From NCBI GenBank assembly GCA_023818995.1, contig JAMWDA010000033.1, positions 1 through 10,055 of the forward strand: a DNA stretch of 10,055 bases, written 5' to 3'. Positions 1 to 6,918 of this stretch are shown piece by piece. Both the position numbers and the translations under genes were made by a program. The stretch comes from Candidatus Omnitrophota bacterium (GTDB lineage: Bacteria; Omnitrophota; Gorgyraeia; Duberdicusellales; 4484-171). A model generated the notes under the pieces. The model worked only from the letters and a program-made list of their open reading frames with translations, made no database searches and was not told where the DNA came from. The number at the start of each line of letters is the position of its first letter. The stretch's first letter is position 1.

Positions 1-630
1 ATTAACAATTATTATGATTATCGCTGCAATTGCATCTCCTCTTATGAACCTTGCTGCCCCATCCATTGCTCCATAGAAATCTGCCTCCCGTTCAATTTCT
101 AAACGTCTTCTCTTTGCCTCCTCATCGGTAATTATACCTGCGTTTAGGTCAGCATCTATAGACATCTGTTTACCGGGCATAGCATCCAAAGTAAATCTCG
201 CTGCTACTTCTGCTACACGCTGAGCACCATTAGTTATCACTATAAATTGAATTATTACTAAAATAACAAAGATAACTAAACCAACAACATAGTTACCACC
301 TACAACGAATCCTCCAAAAGAGTTAATAATGTTGCCAGCATCAATACCTTTGGTAAGAATTGCTCTCGAACAAGCAATATTCAATCCTAAGCGAAAAAGA
401 GTAAAAACTAAAAGTAAACTGGGATATATAGAAAAATTAACTGATTCTTTAACGTACATCGTAACTAAAAGAACTATCAAAGATATACCTATATGAAAAA
501 CAAGGAGTATGTCCAATAACCAGCTTGGTAAAGGTAGAAGCAACATCCCTATAACAAGGAGAAGCCCTACTCCTATGATTAACTCACCTATCTGGGAGAA
601 CCTTTTTGTTAAAATTGTGACCTCAGGCAT
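1..630 (-). CDS. flhA: FlhA, flagellar export gate protein (N-terminal 210 residues; 3' end outside window)
   Basis: FlhA forms the nonameric ring of the flagellar type III export gate in the inner membrane and couples ion flow to export. The visible 210 residues are the membrane domain. Hydrophobic helices lie near residues 18-35 and 38-60, followed by [18 protein letters not shown], the family's LNVASTR-type block. Next come [16 protein letters not shown] and the FHIPEP-family block [16 protein letters not shown] then DADLNAG. The start ATG at 630 is the only good one: an in-frame TAG lies eight codons upstream. There is no clear Shine-Dalgarno, and 79 bases separate it from flhB. The usual ITKGA reads ITNGA here (Asn at 229-231). 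The protein begins MPEV, as FlhB does. A full FlhA is about 690 residues, so roughly 70% is missing to the left of the window. The identification is secure. Confidence 0.97.
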   Translation of the reverse strand, partial: MPEVTILTKRFSQIGELIIGVGLLLVIGMLLLPLPSWLLDILLVFHIGISLIVLLVTMYVKESVNFSIYPSLLLVFTLFRLGLNIACSRAILTKGIDAGNIINSFGGFVVGGNYVVGLVIFVILVIIQFIVITNGAQRVAEVAARFTLDAMPGKQMSIDADLNAGIITDEEAKRRRLEIEREADFYGAMDGAARFIRGDAIAAIIIIIVN

Positions 631-709
631 AAATTCTAAAATTTTTAAATTCTAAGCACAAACTTACAAATCTTAAATAATAAGTTTCTATCAGTCCCTA
701 AAGGTTATA
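631..709 (-). other. AT-rich spacer between flhB and flhA
   Basis: This 79-base gap is one of the two longest in the block. It is very AT-rich and holds a 9-bp direct repeat (AAATTCTAA at 631-639 and 647-655) and a weak inverted repeat (AAACTTA at 660-666, TAAGTTT at 681-687). I see no Shine-Dalgarno, no convincing sigma-70 or sigma-28 promoter and no terminator with a T-run. It may simply be an unstructured leader for flhA, but an internal promoter cannot be excluded. Confidence 0.4.
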
Positions 710-1777
710 TTATACCCATTTTCTCTTTGCTTTTCCAATCCTAAATAAATAAGCAAGAACCTCTGCTACCGCCTGATACAACTCTATGGGTATAACTGAA
801 CCTATCTCTACCATCTTATAGAGAGCCCAAGCCAAAGGTTTATTCTCTACTATAGGGATATCAAACTCCTTAGCTCGAGCAATAATTTTTTCCGCAATAA
901 AACGTTCTCCTTTTGCTACTACTTTGGGAGCCAAACTTTCTTTGGGGTCATAACGGATAGCTATAGCTAAACGTGTAGGGTTAGTTATAACCACATCAGC
1001 ACGTTTAACCTCCTCCATCATCCTTCTGCGTGCCAATTGACGTTGTAAAGCTCTAATTCGCTGTTTCACTTCAGGTCTACCTTCGTAACGTATTAATTCT
1101 TCTTTCAATTCCTCTCTACTCATCCGCAATGATTTTTCGTATTCCCAACGTTGATAGAAGTAATCCAAAATAGCTAAAGCTAATAAAGATAAACTCACTT
1201 TAAAAATCAAAGAAAAAATAACCTTTCCTAAGAGATAAGCTGTAGAATTTGGTTCCATAGAAATTGTATAAACTAACTTAGTTGTTTCGGATTTAATAAC
1301 TAGATAGCATACCCATACGGTAACAATTATTTTAAGAATAGATTTAACTAACTCTACTAAAGCACGATAAGAAAAAATTCTCCGAAAACCATCTATAGGA
1401 TTTATTCTTGTAATTTGTGGTTTAATTACAAACCAGCTGGTAAGAAAACCAACCTGCAACACATTGCTTAATATAGCTATAACCCCTATAGCTAAACAGA
1501 AAGGGATTACTATCATGGCAAACCTTATAATTAAATTTATTGCGTAAGGATAAATAGTCTCTAAAGTAAAATCGTTGGAAGGGATAAACGTAAAACTATT
1601 ATGCATAAATTCTTTAAGAGTAAAGAACATATACCCTGAAAAAAACCTCAAAAAAATAAATCCTAATAAAAGTATAAAAACAGTATTTAGCTCTATACTC
1701 TTAACTACCTGACCGCGTTGGCGCGCCTCTCTACGCCGATGTGGGGTTGCTGGGTATCTTTTTTCTACCTCGGGCAT
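710..1777 (-). CDS. flhB: FlhB, export-gate protein and substrate-specificity switch, with a variant NPTR motif
   Basis: FlhB sits at the cytoplasmic side of the FliPQR export gate and, with FliK, switches export from hook to filament substrates. The 355 residues match the family length. The N-terminus has the usual PATPHRRREARQRGQV block (residues 9-24). Four hydrophobic stretches follow (about 32-52, 83-112, 141-161, 184-206), then a charged cytoplasmic helix (212-258) and the cytoplasmic FlhBC domain. The self-cleavage site is N266-P267-T268-R269 (bases 971-982), where the family normally has NPTH; the flanking VVIT and the conserved C-terminal ENKPLAWALY and IPIELYQAVAEVLAY blocks are normal. 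The start ATG lies 2 bases after the fliR stop, without a visible Shine-Dalgarno, so it is probably translationally coupled. Identity is certain. Whether cleavage is normal is not known from sequence. Confidence 0.97.
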   Translation of the reverse strand: MPEVEKRYPATPHRRREARQRGQVVKSIELNTVFILLLGFIFLRFFSGYMFFTLKEFMHNSFTFIPSNDFTLETIYPYAINLIIRFAMIVIPFCLAIGVIAILSNVLQVGFLTSWFVIKPQITRINPIDGFRRIFSYRALVELVKSILKIIVTVWVCYLVIKSETTKLVYTISMEPNSTAYLLGKVIFSLIFKVSLSLLALAILDYFYQRWEYEKSLRMSREELKEELIRYEGRPEVKQRIRALQRQLARRRMMEEVKRADVVITNPTRLAIAIRYDPKESLAPKVVAKGERFIAEKIIARAKEFDIPIVENKPLAWALYKMVEIGSVIPIELYQAVAEVLAYLFRIGKAKRKWV

Positions 1778-1779
1778 AA

Positions 1780-2565
1780 CTAATATAATTTAAATAAATT
1801 ATCTATACTCGCAAAAATTCTAAAAAATTCTCTGTTAATTATCCAAAAAAAAAGCGGTAAACTCAAAATAAGGAAAATCGTTCCTACAATAACTTTTAAG
1901 GGTAAACCTACAATTAAGATATTCATCTGAGGGATAGCTCTGGCAATAACACCATAAGCTATCTCTGATAAAAAAACTGCTCCTACCACAGGAGAGGCGA
2001 TTTTAAAAGATATAACAAAAACCTTAGCTAATACATCGTTAATTAAAAGGGATAATTTGGGCTCAAATCTAAAACCTTCCAGAGGAAAAGCAGAGAAACT
2101 AAAAATCAGACTCTTAATAAGCATCTTATGCCCACCGATGATAAGGAAAATTATCATTGCTAAAATGTGAAGGAACTGCCCAGCAAGAGGGATTTGTACC
2201 CTTGACTCCGGGTCTAAAATACTAACTAAACCTAAACCGGTATGGTAATCTATGAATTGCCCAGCAAGTTGCAAACCGGTAAAAATCAAACTCACCACCA
2301 ATCCCAAAAATATACCTATGGCTAACTCCTTAAACATAAGCATAAAAAGCAACTCTATTCTTTCTAACGGTTGAGATAAACCTTTAACAAAAGGGAAAAC
2401 CAAGAGAGAAATTAAACCACATAGAGCAATTTTAACCTCTTTAGGAATATTACGATTACTCAATACAGGAGCGGAAATTATTAATCCTGATAATCTACTA
2501 ACGATGAGGATAAAATTCTCTAACTGCGTATAAGTAAAATTAAATAATTGTCCTATCTCTTCCAT
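1780..2565 (-). CDS. fliR: FliR, export-gate membrane protein
   Basis: FliR is the single-copy subunit of the FliP5-FliQ4-FliR1 helical export channel in the inner membrane. The 261-residue, strongly hydrophobic protein has the family blocks in order: RLSGLIISAPVLSNRNIP near residues 24-41, GLQLAGQFIDYHTGLG near 97-112, then LDPESRVQIPLAGQFLH and the GGHKMLIKSL block in the middle. A long membrane segment follows near the C-terminus (about 218-245). The ATG overlaps the fliQ stop by one base in a TAATG junction, and no Shine-Dalgarno is visible, which points to coupled translation with fliQ. The stop (TAG) is 2 bases before flhB. The order fliQ-fliR-flhB fits assembly of one gate complex. Confidence 0.97.
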   Translation of the reverse strand: MEEIGQLFNFTYTQLENFILIVSRLSGLIISAPVLSNRNIPKEVKIALCGLISLLVFPFVKGLSQPLERIELLFMLMFKELAIGIFLGLVVSLIFTGLQLAGQFIDYHTGLGLVSILDPESRVQIPLAGQFLHILAMIIFLIIGGHKMLIKSLIFSFSAFPLEGFRFEPKLSLLINDVLAKVFVISFKIASPVVGAVFLSEIAYGVIARAIPQMNILIVGLPLKVIVGTIFLILSLPLFFWIINREFFRIFASIDNLFKLY

Positions 2566-2834
2566 TATTTAACAAAATTAGGTAAACTAACTATTAGTTT
2601 AAAAGTAAAATCTATCAACATTCTTAACATCCAAGGCCCAAAAATAATTATCGCTAAAATCGTAGCCATAATCTTGGGAATAAAAGTTATGGTCATATCT
2701 TGAATCTGGGTTACTGCTTGTATAATACTTACCACCAACCCTATAACTAAGGAAAAAAGTAAAATAGGACCAGCTAACTGTAAATATAATACCAGTGCTT
2801 GCCGACCTAAATTAATAACTAACTCTTCACTCAT
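2565..2834 (-). CDS. fliQ: FliQ, export-gate membrane protein
   Basis: FliQ is the small two-helix subunit that wraps the FliP/FliR core of the flagellar export channel. The 89-residue length is typical. Helix 1 spans about residues 16-40 and helix 2 about 53-82. The conserved inter-helix loop TQIQDMTITFIPK is present, with Asp where most relatives have Glu (usually TQI-x-E-MTLTF-x-PK). The start follows fliP by a 39-base AT-rich gap with no strong Shine-Dalgarno, and the stop overlaps the fliR ATG by one base. Identity is secure from the loop motif and the position between fliP and fliR. Confidence 0.96.
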   Translation of the reverse strand: MSEELVINLGRQALVLYLQLAGPILLFSLVIGLVVSIIQAVTQIQDMTITFIPKIMATILAIIIFGPWMLRMLIDFTFKLIVSLPNFVK

Positions 2835-2873
2835 AGAATAAACTTACTTAATTCAAAATTTCCACAAAAATGA

Positions 2874-3626
2874 TCAATGAAAACTATAAACTAAAGAACG
2901 AGCAATAAGATGCCAACCATCAACCATAATAAAAAGTAATAGTTTAAAAGGGAAAGATATAACTATAGGAGGAAGAAGTAACATTCCCATAGAAATAAGG
3001 ATACTGGCTACAACCAAATCAATTATTAAGAAAGGGAGAAAAATAACAAATCCTAACTGAAAAGCAGTTTTTAACTCACTAATGATAAAAGATGGTATCA
3101 AAACAGAAATAGCAACATCCTCTCTTTTGTTAGGTTTAGGAGAATGAGAAAGATTAATAAATAAAGCTAAATCGTTAGGTCTGGTCTGTTTAAACATAAA
3201 ATCTCTTAGATAATTAACAGTTTTATCCAAGGCAACCTGTTGTGATATTTCCCCTTTAAGATAAGGTTGAAACGCATCTTTATTTATCCCTTCAATTACC
3301 GGCGACATAACAAAAAATGTCAAAAACAGAGCTAAAGCGATAATAATCTGATTAGGAGGTATCTGTTGTGTGCCTAAAGACTGACGCAAGAATGCTAAAA
3401 CTATAACTATGCGAGTGAAAGCAGTAACTACAATAACTATTGCTGGAGCTAAAGTTAGTATGGTAAGAAGAAGTAGAATCTGTAAAGCAAGAGCTACCTC
3501 TTTAGGGCTCTGTGCTTCCTTCCACTGAAGAGAGAAATTAGGTAAAGCTATCCCTTGAGAATAAGCTTGGTAGGAAAAAGATATTAATAAAGTAAACAAT
3601 ATAACAATTTTATATTTTAACTTCAT
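2874..3626 (-). CDS. fliP: FliP, export-gate membrane protein with signal peptide
   Basis: FliP forms the pentameric core of the flagellar type III export channel. With the chosen start it has 250 residues. A cleavable signal peptide (MKLKYK then a hydrophobic run to about residue 23, ending SYQAYSQ) is as known for FliP. The conserved blocks ATAFTRIVIVLAFLRQSLG-like (here VTAFTRIVIVLAFLRQSLG), PPNQIIIALALFLTFFVMSP, FMFKQTRPNDLALF and the C-terminal PFLIIDLVVASILISMGM block are all present. A TTG at 3644 would add six residues (MGWGEG), but it lies inside a palindromic repeat. The ATG at 3626 has a strong GGGGAGAAGGG Shine-Dalgarno and begins a proper signal peptide, so I chose 3626. The palindromic element ends 14 nt upstream of this ATG. 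The gene is downstream of fliO, whose product assists FliP assembly. Confidence 0.96.
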   Translation of the reverse strand: MKLKYKIVILFTLLISFSYQAYSQGIALPNFSLQWKEAQSPKEVALALQILLLLTILTLAPAIVIVVTAFTRIVIVLAFLRQSLGTQQIPPNQIIIALALFLTFFVMSPVIEGINKDAFQPYLKGEISQQVALDKTVNYLRDFMFKQTRPNDLALFINLSHSPKPNKREDVAISVLIPSFIISELKTAFQLGFVIFLPFLIIDLVVASILISMGMLLLPPIVISFPFKLLLFIMVDGWHLIARSLVYSFH

Positions 3627-3637
3627 CCCTTCTCCCC
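3627..3637 (-). promoter_or_regulatory. Strong ribosome binding site that decides the fliP start
   Basis: On the coding strand GGGGAGAAGGG directly precedes the ATG at 3626, with GGAG five bases from it. It lies right after the palindromic repeat, with no other sequence between repeat and Shine-Dalgarno but GTT. It argues for the ATG at 3626 over the upstream in-frame TTG at 3644. Confidence 0.8.
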
Positions 3638-3699
3638 AACCCAATGTCCACTTACGAAGTGGACACTGTAATGTACACTTACGAAGTGGACATTGGGTT
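3638..3699. repeat. Palindromic intergenic element, copy A (fliO-fliP)
   Basis: A 56-bp core (3641-3696) fills the fliO-fliP gap. Its outer arms CCAATGTCCACTT and AAGTGGACATTGG pair perfectly over 13 bp, and the pairing extends to AACCCAATG/CATTGGGTT at 3638-3699. Inside, AAGTG and CACTT pair again. Each half can instead fold alone: TGTCCACTT-ACG-AAGTGGACA is a perfect 9-bp hairpin, and the other half has one mismatch. A second copy lies at 6917-6972 in inverted orientation, with 7 differences in 56 bases. The extended arm overlaps the first two bases of the fliO stop codon. There is no T-run after the hairpin on the coding strand, so it does not look like an intrinsic terminator. It resembles REP-type or MITE-like palindromes in design, but I do not recognise the family. 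Confidence 0.9.
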
Positions 3700-4291
3700 A
3701 ATCATGCTTAATGCCGCATAAACTCTTCAGAGATTTAAAATATCGGGCTAAGTATCCCCTTATATATTCTTTTTTTTGCATACCTCTCAAATAAACACCA
3801 AAAGGCTTAGCTTTCTCCCACTGCTCTTTCTTCTTATTTAAAATATCGCTAATTAAAGAAGGGTCATCTATCTTATCAAGTAAACATAAACCTTTATCTG
3901 ATGAAGCTACCACAAGGATATTTTTACCAGCATAAATTAAATAGATTACCCTATGCGGTGCTAAATAAAGGGTATCTAAAATAAAAATGTTACCGAAACT
4001 AACTTTCCCTTCAACTCTCTGTGGTAAACTAATCTTTTTAAGAAAATAAATAGTTAAATAAATACATAAGATAACAATTATTAGAGATAAAATTATTCTA
4101 ATAGTCGCAGAAAAAAAATTTACCCCCTGCATCTTAGTAGGAATAACTTGCGGTAAAGAATAATCTGGCAGAGCCTCTTCTTCTCCTACTTTATTAGGTG
4201 ATAAACTCTGAGAATATACTAAAAAGGCAGTAAAAAAAAAGAATAGGGTAAAAATAGGTATGGTAAATTTTGAAACTTTATATCCTCTCAT
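3698..4291 (-). CDS. fliO: FliO/FliZ-type flagellar assembly protein
   Basis: FliO is a membrane protein that helps FliP assemble into the export gate. The 197-residue product has a hydrophobic N-terminal segment (about residues 9-28, ending VYSQ) that looks like a signal peptide. A short acidic, Pro-rich extracytoplasmic stretch follows, then a single long membrane helix (about 60-86). The cytoplasmic FliO domain follows (about 93-150: [32 protein letters not shown] is split over this region), then a basic tail rich in Lys. The pattern of one central helix followed by a small beta-rich domain is the FliO/FliZ family pattern. The ATG overlaps the end of the upstream switch gene by 14 bases, with no independent Shine-Dalgarno. 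Its position between fliN/fliY and fliP is the canonical one. Sequence conservation in this family is low, so the call leans on architecture plus context. Confidence 0.88.
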   Translation of the reverse strand: MRGYKVSKFTIPIFTLFFFFTAFLVYSQSLSPNKVGEEEALPDYSLPQVIPTKMQGVNFFSATIRIILSLIIVILCIYLTIYFLKKISLPQRVEGKVSFGNIFILDTLYLAPHRVIYLIYAGKNILVVASSDKGLCLLDKIDDPSLISDILNKKKEQWEKAKPFGVYLRGMQKKEYIRGYLARYFKSLKSLCGIKHD

Positions 4292-5180
4292 TTGGTTTTG
4301 TAATGCTTACTATTCTTACACCAAAATTCTCATCTATAACTACCACTTCTCCTTTAGCTAACAGTTTATTATTCACTTTTATATCCACAGGCTCGCCAGC
4401 CAACTTATCCAGCTCTATAATTGAACCAATACCTAACTCTAATATGTCTTTTATCGTCATCTTGCTTCTACCCAACTCCACGGAAAGCTGTAGAGGTGTG
4501 TCTAAAAGTAAAGATATATCTTTCGTGCTCTTCTCTACACCCTCAGGAGCAAGTTTTGATGGGCTCCATTTACCGACTTTACCACCTTGGGGGGTAAGTC
4601 TATTTATAGCTAAGCTAACTATATCTTTAGCAAAGTTAGCGGATATTGCCTCGTAGAAATTATCTTCAAAAAAACCCTCTATACCTAAACTAAATTCACT
4701 AATGAACCACTCTTTATCTAAAGAAATCTCCTTTAAAGAATCTAAAGGTAAGCCTTGTTTATATTCCTGCAAACTAAAAGTGAATTTTTCTCCGAGAATT
4801 TGTTCTAAACCCAAACCATACGCCTCCAAAACTTTCCTCCACCCTCCTACAAAAACCTCTATCTGTTGAGAAGATAAATTGTCTACTATATCTAATGGTT
4901 TCCGAGACAAAAGCAATTCGCTTAAGAGAAAAACTAACCTCTTAGGAACAATAAATAGCCCACTCTTATTATTGTCCTGGTTTACCAAATATTTCAAACA
5001 TAGAAAATCCTGCTGAAATTTAGTAGATAGATTATTCAAAGAGTATATTCCCCCCTCTTTAAAAAAGATATGTGCATTCCTACCGATAAGTGTAGAAAAG
5101 AATTTAGATATCTTCTTAGCTATCTCCAAATTAATACTCTTTAATATTTCCAAATCCTTCTGAGTTAAATTTCCATTCAT
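4278..5180 (-). CDS. Flagellar rotor-switch protein with C-terminal FliN (SpoA) domain and FliM/CheC-like N-terminal part (FliY type)
   Basis: The protein belongs to the C-ring, which controls torque and rotation direction and docks export cargo. Residues about 221-293 are a FliN/SpoA domain: [20 protein letters not shown], then [30 protein letters not shown] and a final [14 protein letters not shown] (written in parts). The first 200 residues resemble the FliM-middle/CheC fold: [20 protein letters not shown] recalls the FliM helix with [31 protein letters not shown] recalls its second block, and WRKVLEAYG a third. CheC phosphatase residues are not apparent (Lys14 stands where Glu would be expected before Asn17). 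A free CheY-binding EIDALL peptide is not evident. At 300 residues it is much longer than FliN alone (about 100-140) and shorter than Bacillus FliY (about 378). AGGAGG lies 6 bases before the ATG. No fliM is found between it and motB. Confidence 0.88.
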   Translation of the reverse strand: MNGNLTQKDLEILKSINLEIAKKISKFFSTLIGRNAHIFFKEGGIYSLNNLSTKFQQDFLCLKYLVNQDNNKSGLFIVPKRLVFLLSELLLSRKPLDIVDNLSSQQIEVFVGGWRKVLEAYGLGLEQILGEKFTFSLQEYKQGLPLDSLKEISLDKEWFISEFSLGIEGFFEDNFYEAISANFAKDIVSLAINRLTPQGGKVGKWSPSKLAPEGVEKSTKDISLLLDTPLQLSVELGRSKMTIKDILELGIGSIIELDKLAGEPVDIKVNNKLLAKGEVVVIDENFGVRIVSITKPNERI

Positions 5181-5195
5181 TACTAACCTCCTAAC

Positions 5196-5849
5196 TTACT
5201 CTTTATCAAAACCTTTTAACCTCTGTCTTTGAACAACTAATACCACCCTTCTATTCTTTGCTCTACCTTCTTCGGTATCATTATCTGATACCGGTCTATA
5301 CTCGCCATAACCAGAAGCAGATACCCTTTTTGGGTCTATACCTTGTTTCTCTATCAAATATTTAAGCACATTAACTGCTCTTGCTACGGATAACTCCCAG
5401 TTAGAAGGGAAATCTTTTGTGCGAATAGGAATATTATCCGTATGACCTTCTATAGTAATGTTGTTAGGTAGATACTTAAGTTTCTCACAGATAACCTCAA
5501 GCACGGGTAAAGCTTCGGGCAAAATTCTTGCCTCACCACTATGAAACATAAGACTCTCGGTAAGAGAAATAATAAGACCTTGCTCAAGTATCTCCATACC
5601 AATCATACTCTCTAAATTCTTCTCTTTAGCATAATCAGCTAACTCAAGCATTACCCTACGCAACTGTTCCTCATCTAATACTACCGGTGGTTTCTTCATC
5701 TTTTTAAAGTAACTACTAAATTTAACTATATTTATATCGGACAAGGAGAAAAGAAGAATAAAAAATACTAAAACTTGTGTTACCATATCCGAGTAAGTGA
5801 GCATCCACGGAGGAGCGGGTTTCCCTAATTGGAAAGCTTTCTTTCTCAT
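5196..5849 (-). CDS. motB: MotB, stator protein with peptidoglycan-binding OmpA-like domain
   Basis: MotB pairs with MotA in the inner-membrane stator and anchors it to the cell wall. The N-terminus has the MotB signature PPWMLTYSDMVTQVLVFFILLFS (residues 13-35, written as one motif; the ion-binding Asp is D21), corresponding to Asp32 of E. coli MotB and Asp24 of PomB. A linker with a plug-like amphipathic segment follows. The OmpA-like domain spans about residues 88-207, with IEGHTDNIPI, NWELSVARA and ASGYGEYRPV followed by NRRV, the peptidoglycan-binding set. The length (217) is slightly below the 230-310 usual for the family. The ATG overlaps the motA stop in an ATGA junction, so the pair is translationally coupled and made in linked amounts. 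Confidence 0.96.
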   Translation of the reverse strand: MRKKAFQLGKPAPPWMLTYSDMVTQVLVFFILLFSLSDINIVKFSSYFKKMKKPPVVLDEEQLRRVMLELADYAKEKNLESMIGMEILEQGLIISLTESLMFHSGEARILPEALPVLEVICEKLKYLPNNITIEGHTDNIPIRTKDFPSNWELSVARAVNVLKYLIEKQGIDPKRVSASGYGEYRPVSDNDTEEGRAKNRRVVLVVQRQRLKGFDKE

Positions 5850-6655
5850 TTCTTCTTTTTCTTTGGTTCTTGGGCTATTTCTCTTGGTGATTGAGCTTTC
5901 TTCCTTTCCAATTCTCTTACCCGAGGTGCTAAGTAAGCGTAAAGTTTTTCTCTTATCATTCGGGGAGCTTCTCCTGCATGTAAAGATAAAATACCCTCAA
6001 TACATACCTCTTTAACTAAACGTTCCTCATCATCCCTTACCCGTAATTTACCGGCAATTGGTAAGAAAACAAGGTAAGAAGCTAATGCCCCATAAAGAGT
6101 AGTAATAATTGCTAATGCCATACCAGGCCCAACTTTTTTGGGGTCATCAAGATTATTAAGCATCAATATTAAACCTATAAGTGTTCCAATCATACCAAAA
6201 GCAGGAGCATAAGTTCCCATGGAATTAAATATCTCCTGACCTAAAGCATGACGCTCGCTTAAAAAATCTAATTGCTTAGTTAAATTATCCTTTATCGCCT
6301 CCCTACTCACACCATCAATAACACTCTGAAGACCTCTCTTTAAGAAATCATCTTTTATGGTAGAAATCTCTGACTCTAATGCTAAAAAACCTTCCCTGCG
6401 AGCTTTCTCAGCAAGAGCAACTATCTTTTCTACCGTATCGTAAGGATTAAGGGGTTTGGCAAAGAATACTTTACTCGCAACCTTTAATACTTTCATTACA
6501 TGAGTAAAGGGAAAATTTATAAAGGTAGCAGCGATTGCTCCGCCAAAAGTAATCATTGCTGAAGGTATACTTATAAAGATATTAAGATCTTTTCTTATGG
6601 CAAGAACAATTAGAGATATCCCTACCACTATGCCTAAAAAACTGGCAATATCCAT
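5846..6655 (-). CDS. motA: MotA, stator protein, PomA-like ion pocket
   Basis: MotA is the pentameric partner of MotB; ion flow through the stator makes it turn the rotor. The 269 residues hold four membrane helices (about 4-20, 29-50, 144-168, 176-203). The large cytoplasmic loop contains the charged stretch KARREGFLALESE (84-96), the region that contacts FliG in MotA/PomA. The motif YAPAFGMIGTLIG has Pro151 and Thr158, and AIITTLYGA has Thr185 and Thr186. These match by residue number the Pro and Thr positions linked to sodium binding in Vibrio PomA. The C-terminus ends in five lysines. The ATG at 6655 has an AAAGGGGGAG Shine-Dalgarno in the short gap after flbD. Sodium use is inference; MotA/PomA family identity is secure. 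Confidence 0.96.
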   Translation of the reverse strand: MDIASFLGIVVGISLIVLAIRKDLNIFISIPSAMITFGGAIAATFINFPFTHVMKVLKVASKVFFAKPLNPYDTVEKIVALAEKARREGFLALESEISTIKDDFLKRGLQSVIDGVSREAIKDNLTKQLDFLSERHALGQEIFNSMGTYAPAFGMIGTLIGLILMLNNLDDPKKVGPGMALAIITTLYGALASYLVFLPIAGKLRVRDDEERLVKEVCIEGILSLHAGEAPRMIREKLYAYLAPRVRELERKKAQSPREIAQEPKKKKK

Positions 6656-6701
6656 TGCTCCCCCTTTAGGTTAGTGCATTAAAAGCTGAATTTAGATAAA
6701 A

Positions 6702-6902
6702 TTATTCTTCCTCTATAATAGGCTTATTTATTTTTTTACGATACTCTATTATCTTATCAATTACCTCATCAACTGTCTCCTTAACCACGAGCTTATCGCC
6801 ATTAGTAAGAGTTAAAACCGTGTTAGGTTGAGCCTTTATATAGCTAATCAGCTCTGCATTAACCACTACCATCTCTCCATTCATCTGAAAAAGCTTAATC
6901 AT
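6702..6902 (-). CDS. flbD: FlbD/SwrD family flagellar protein
   Basis: This 66-residue protein belongs to the FlbD family (SwrD in Bacillus subtilis), small proteins almost always encoded between flgE and motA. In B. subtilis SwrD is reported to raise motor torque; its biochemical action is not settled. The family pattern is clear: MIKLFQMNGE at the start, VVNAELISYIKAQPNTVLTL, then TNGDKLVVKETVDEVIDKI. The sequence predicts a small beta-rich fold with a C-terminal helix, and has no signal peptide or membrane segment. The ATG at 6902 is preceded by GGAGGGGTGA, whose first two G bases are the last two bases of palindromic element copy B. It should not be confused with the Caulobacter transcription factor also called FlbD. 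Confidence 0.93.
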   Translation of the reverse strand: MIKLFQMNGEMVVVNAELISYIKAQPNTVLTLTNGDKLVVKETVDEVIDKIIEYRKKINKPIIEEE

Positions 6903-6908
6903 CTTACT

Positions 6909-6918
6909 TCACCCCTCC
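6909..6918 (-). promoter_or_regulatory. flbD ribosome binding site abutting the palindromic element
   Basis: On the coding strand GGAGGGGTGA precedes the flbD ATG at 6902. Its first two G bases (6917-6918) are also the last two bases of the outer stem of repeat copy B. A folded hairpin in the mRNA would therefore pair part of, and sit directly against, this Shine-Dalgarno. Confidence 0.7.

Noticed and set aside
631..709. Internal promoter for flhA
   Set aside because: AT-rich repeats are present, but I could not find a credible -35/-10 pair or a sigma-28 type motif at proper spacing.
3627..3644. Upstream TTG start for fliP at 3644, adding MGWGEG
   Set aside because: The TTG lies inside the palindromic repeat and the extra codons are simply the Shine-Dalgarno read as protein. 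The ATG at 3626 has the proper spacing and begins a normal signal peptide.
3638..3699. Palindromes as Rho-independent terminators or as a CRISPR array
   Set aside because: No T-run follows the stem on the coding strand, and essential operon genes continue downstream. Two copies 3.2 kb apart without spacers are not an array.
4270..4656. Plus-strand reading frame of 128 codons opposite the switch gene, and similar ones opposite flgE, flgD and motA/motB
   Set aside because: They lie wholly or almost wholly opposite well-identified minus-strand genes, have no recognisable domains, and are low-complexity Ser/Leu/Pro shadows.
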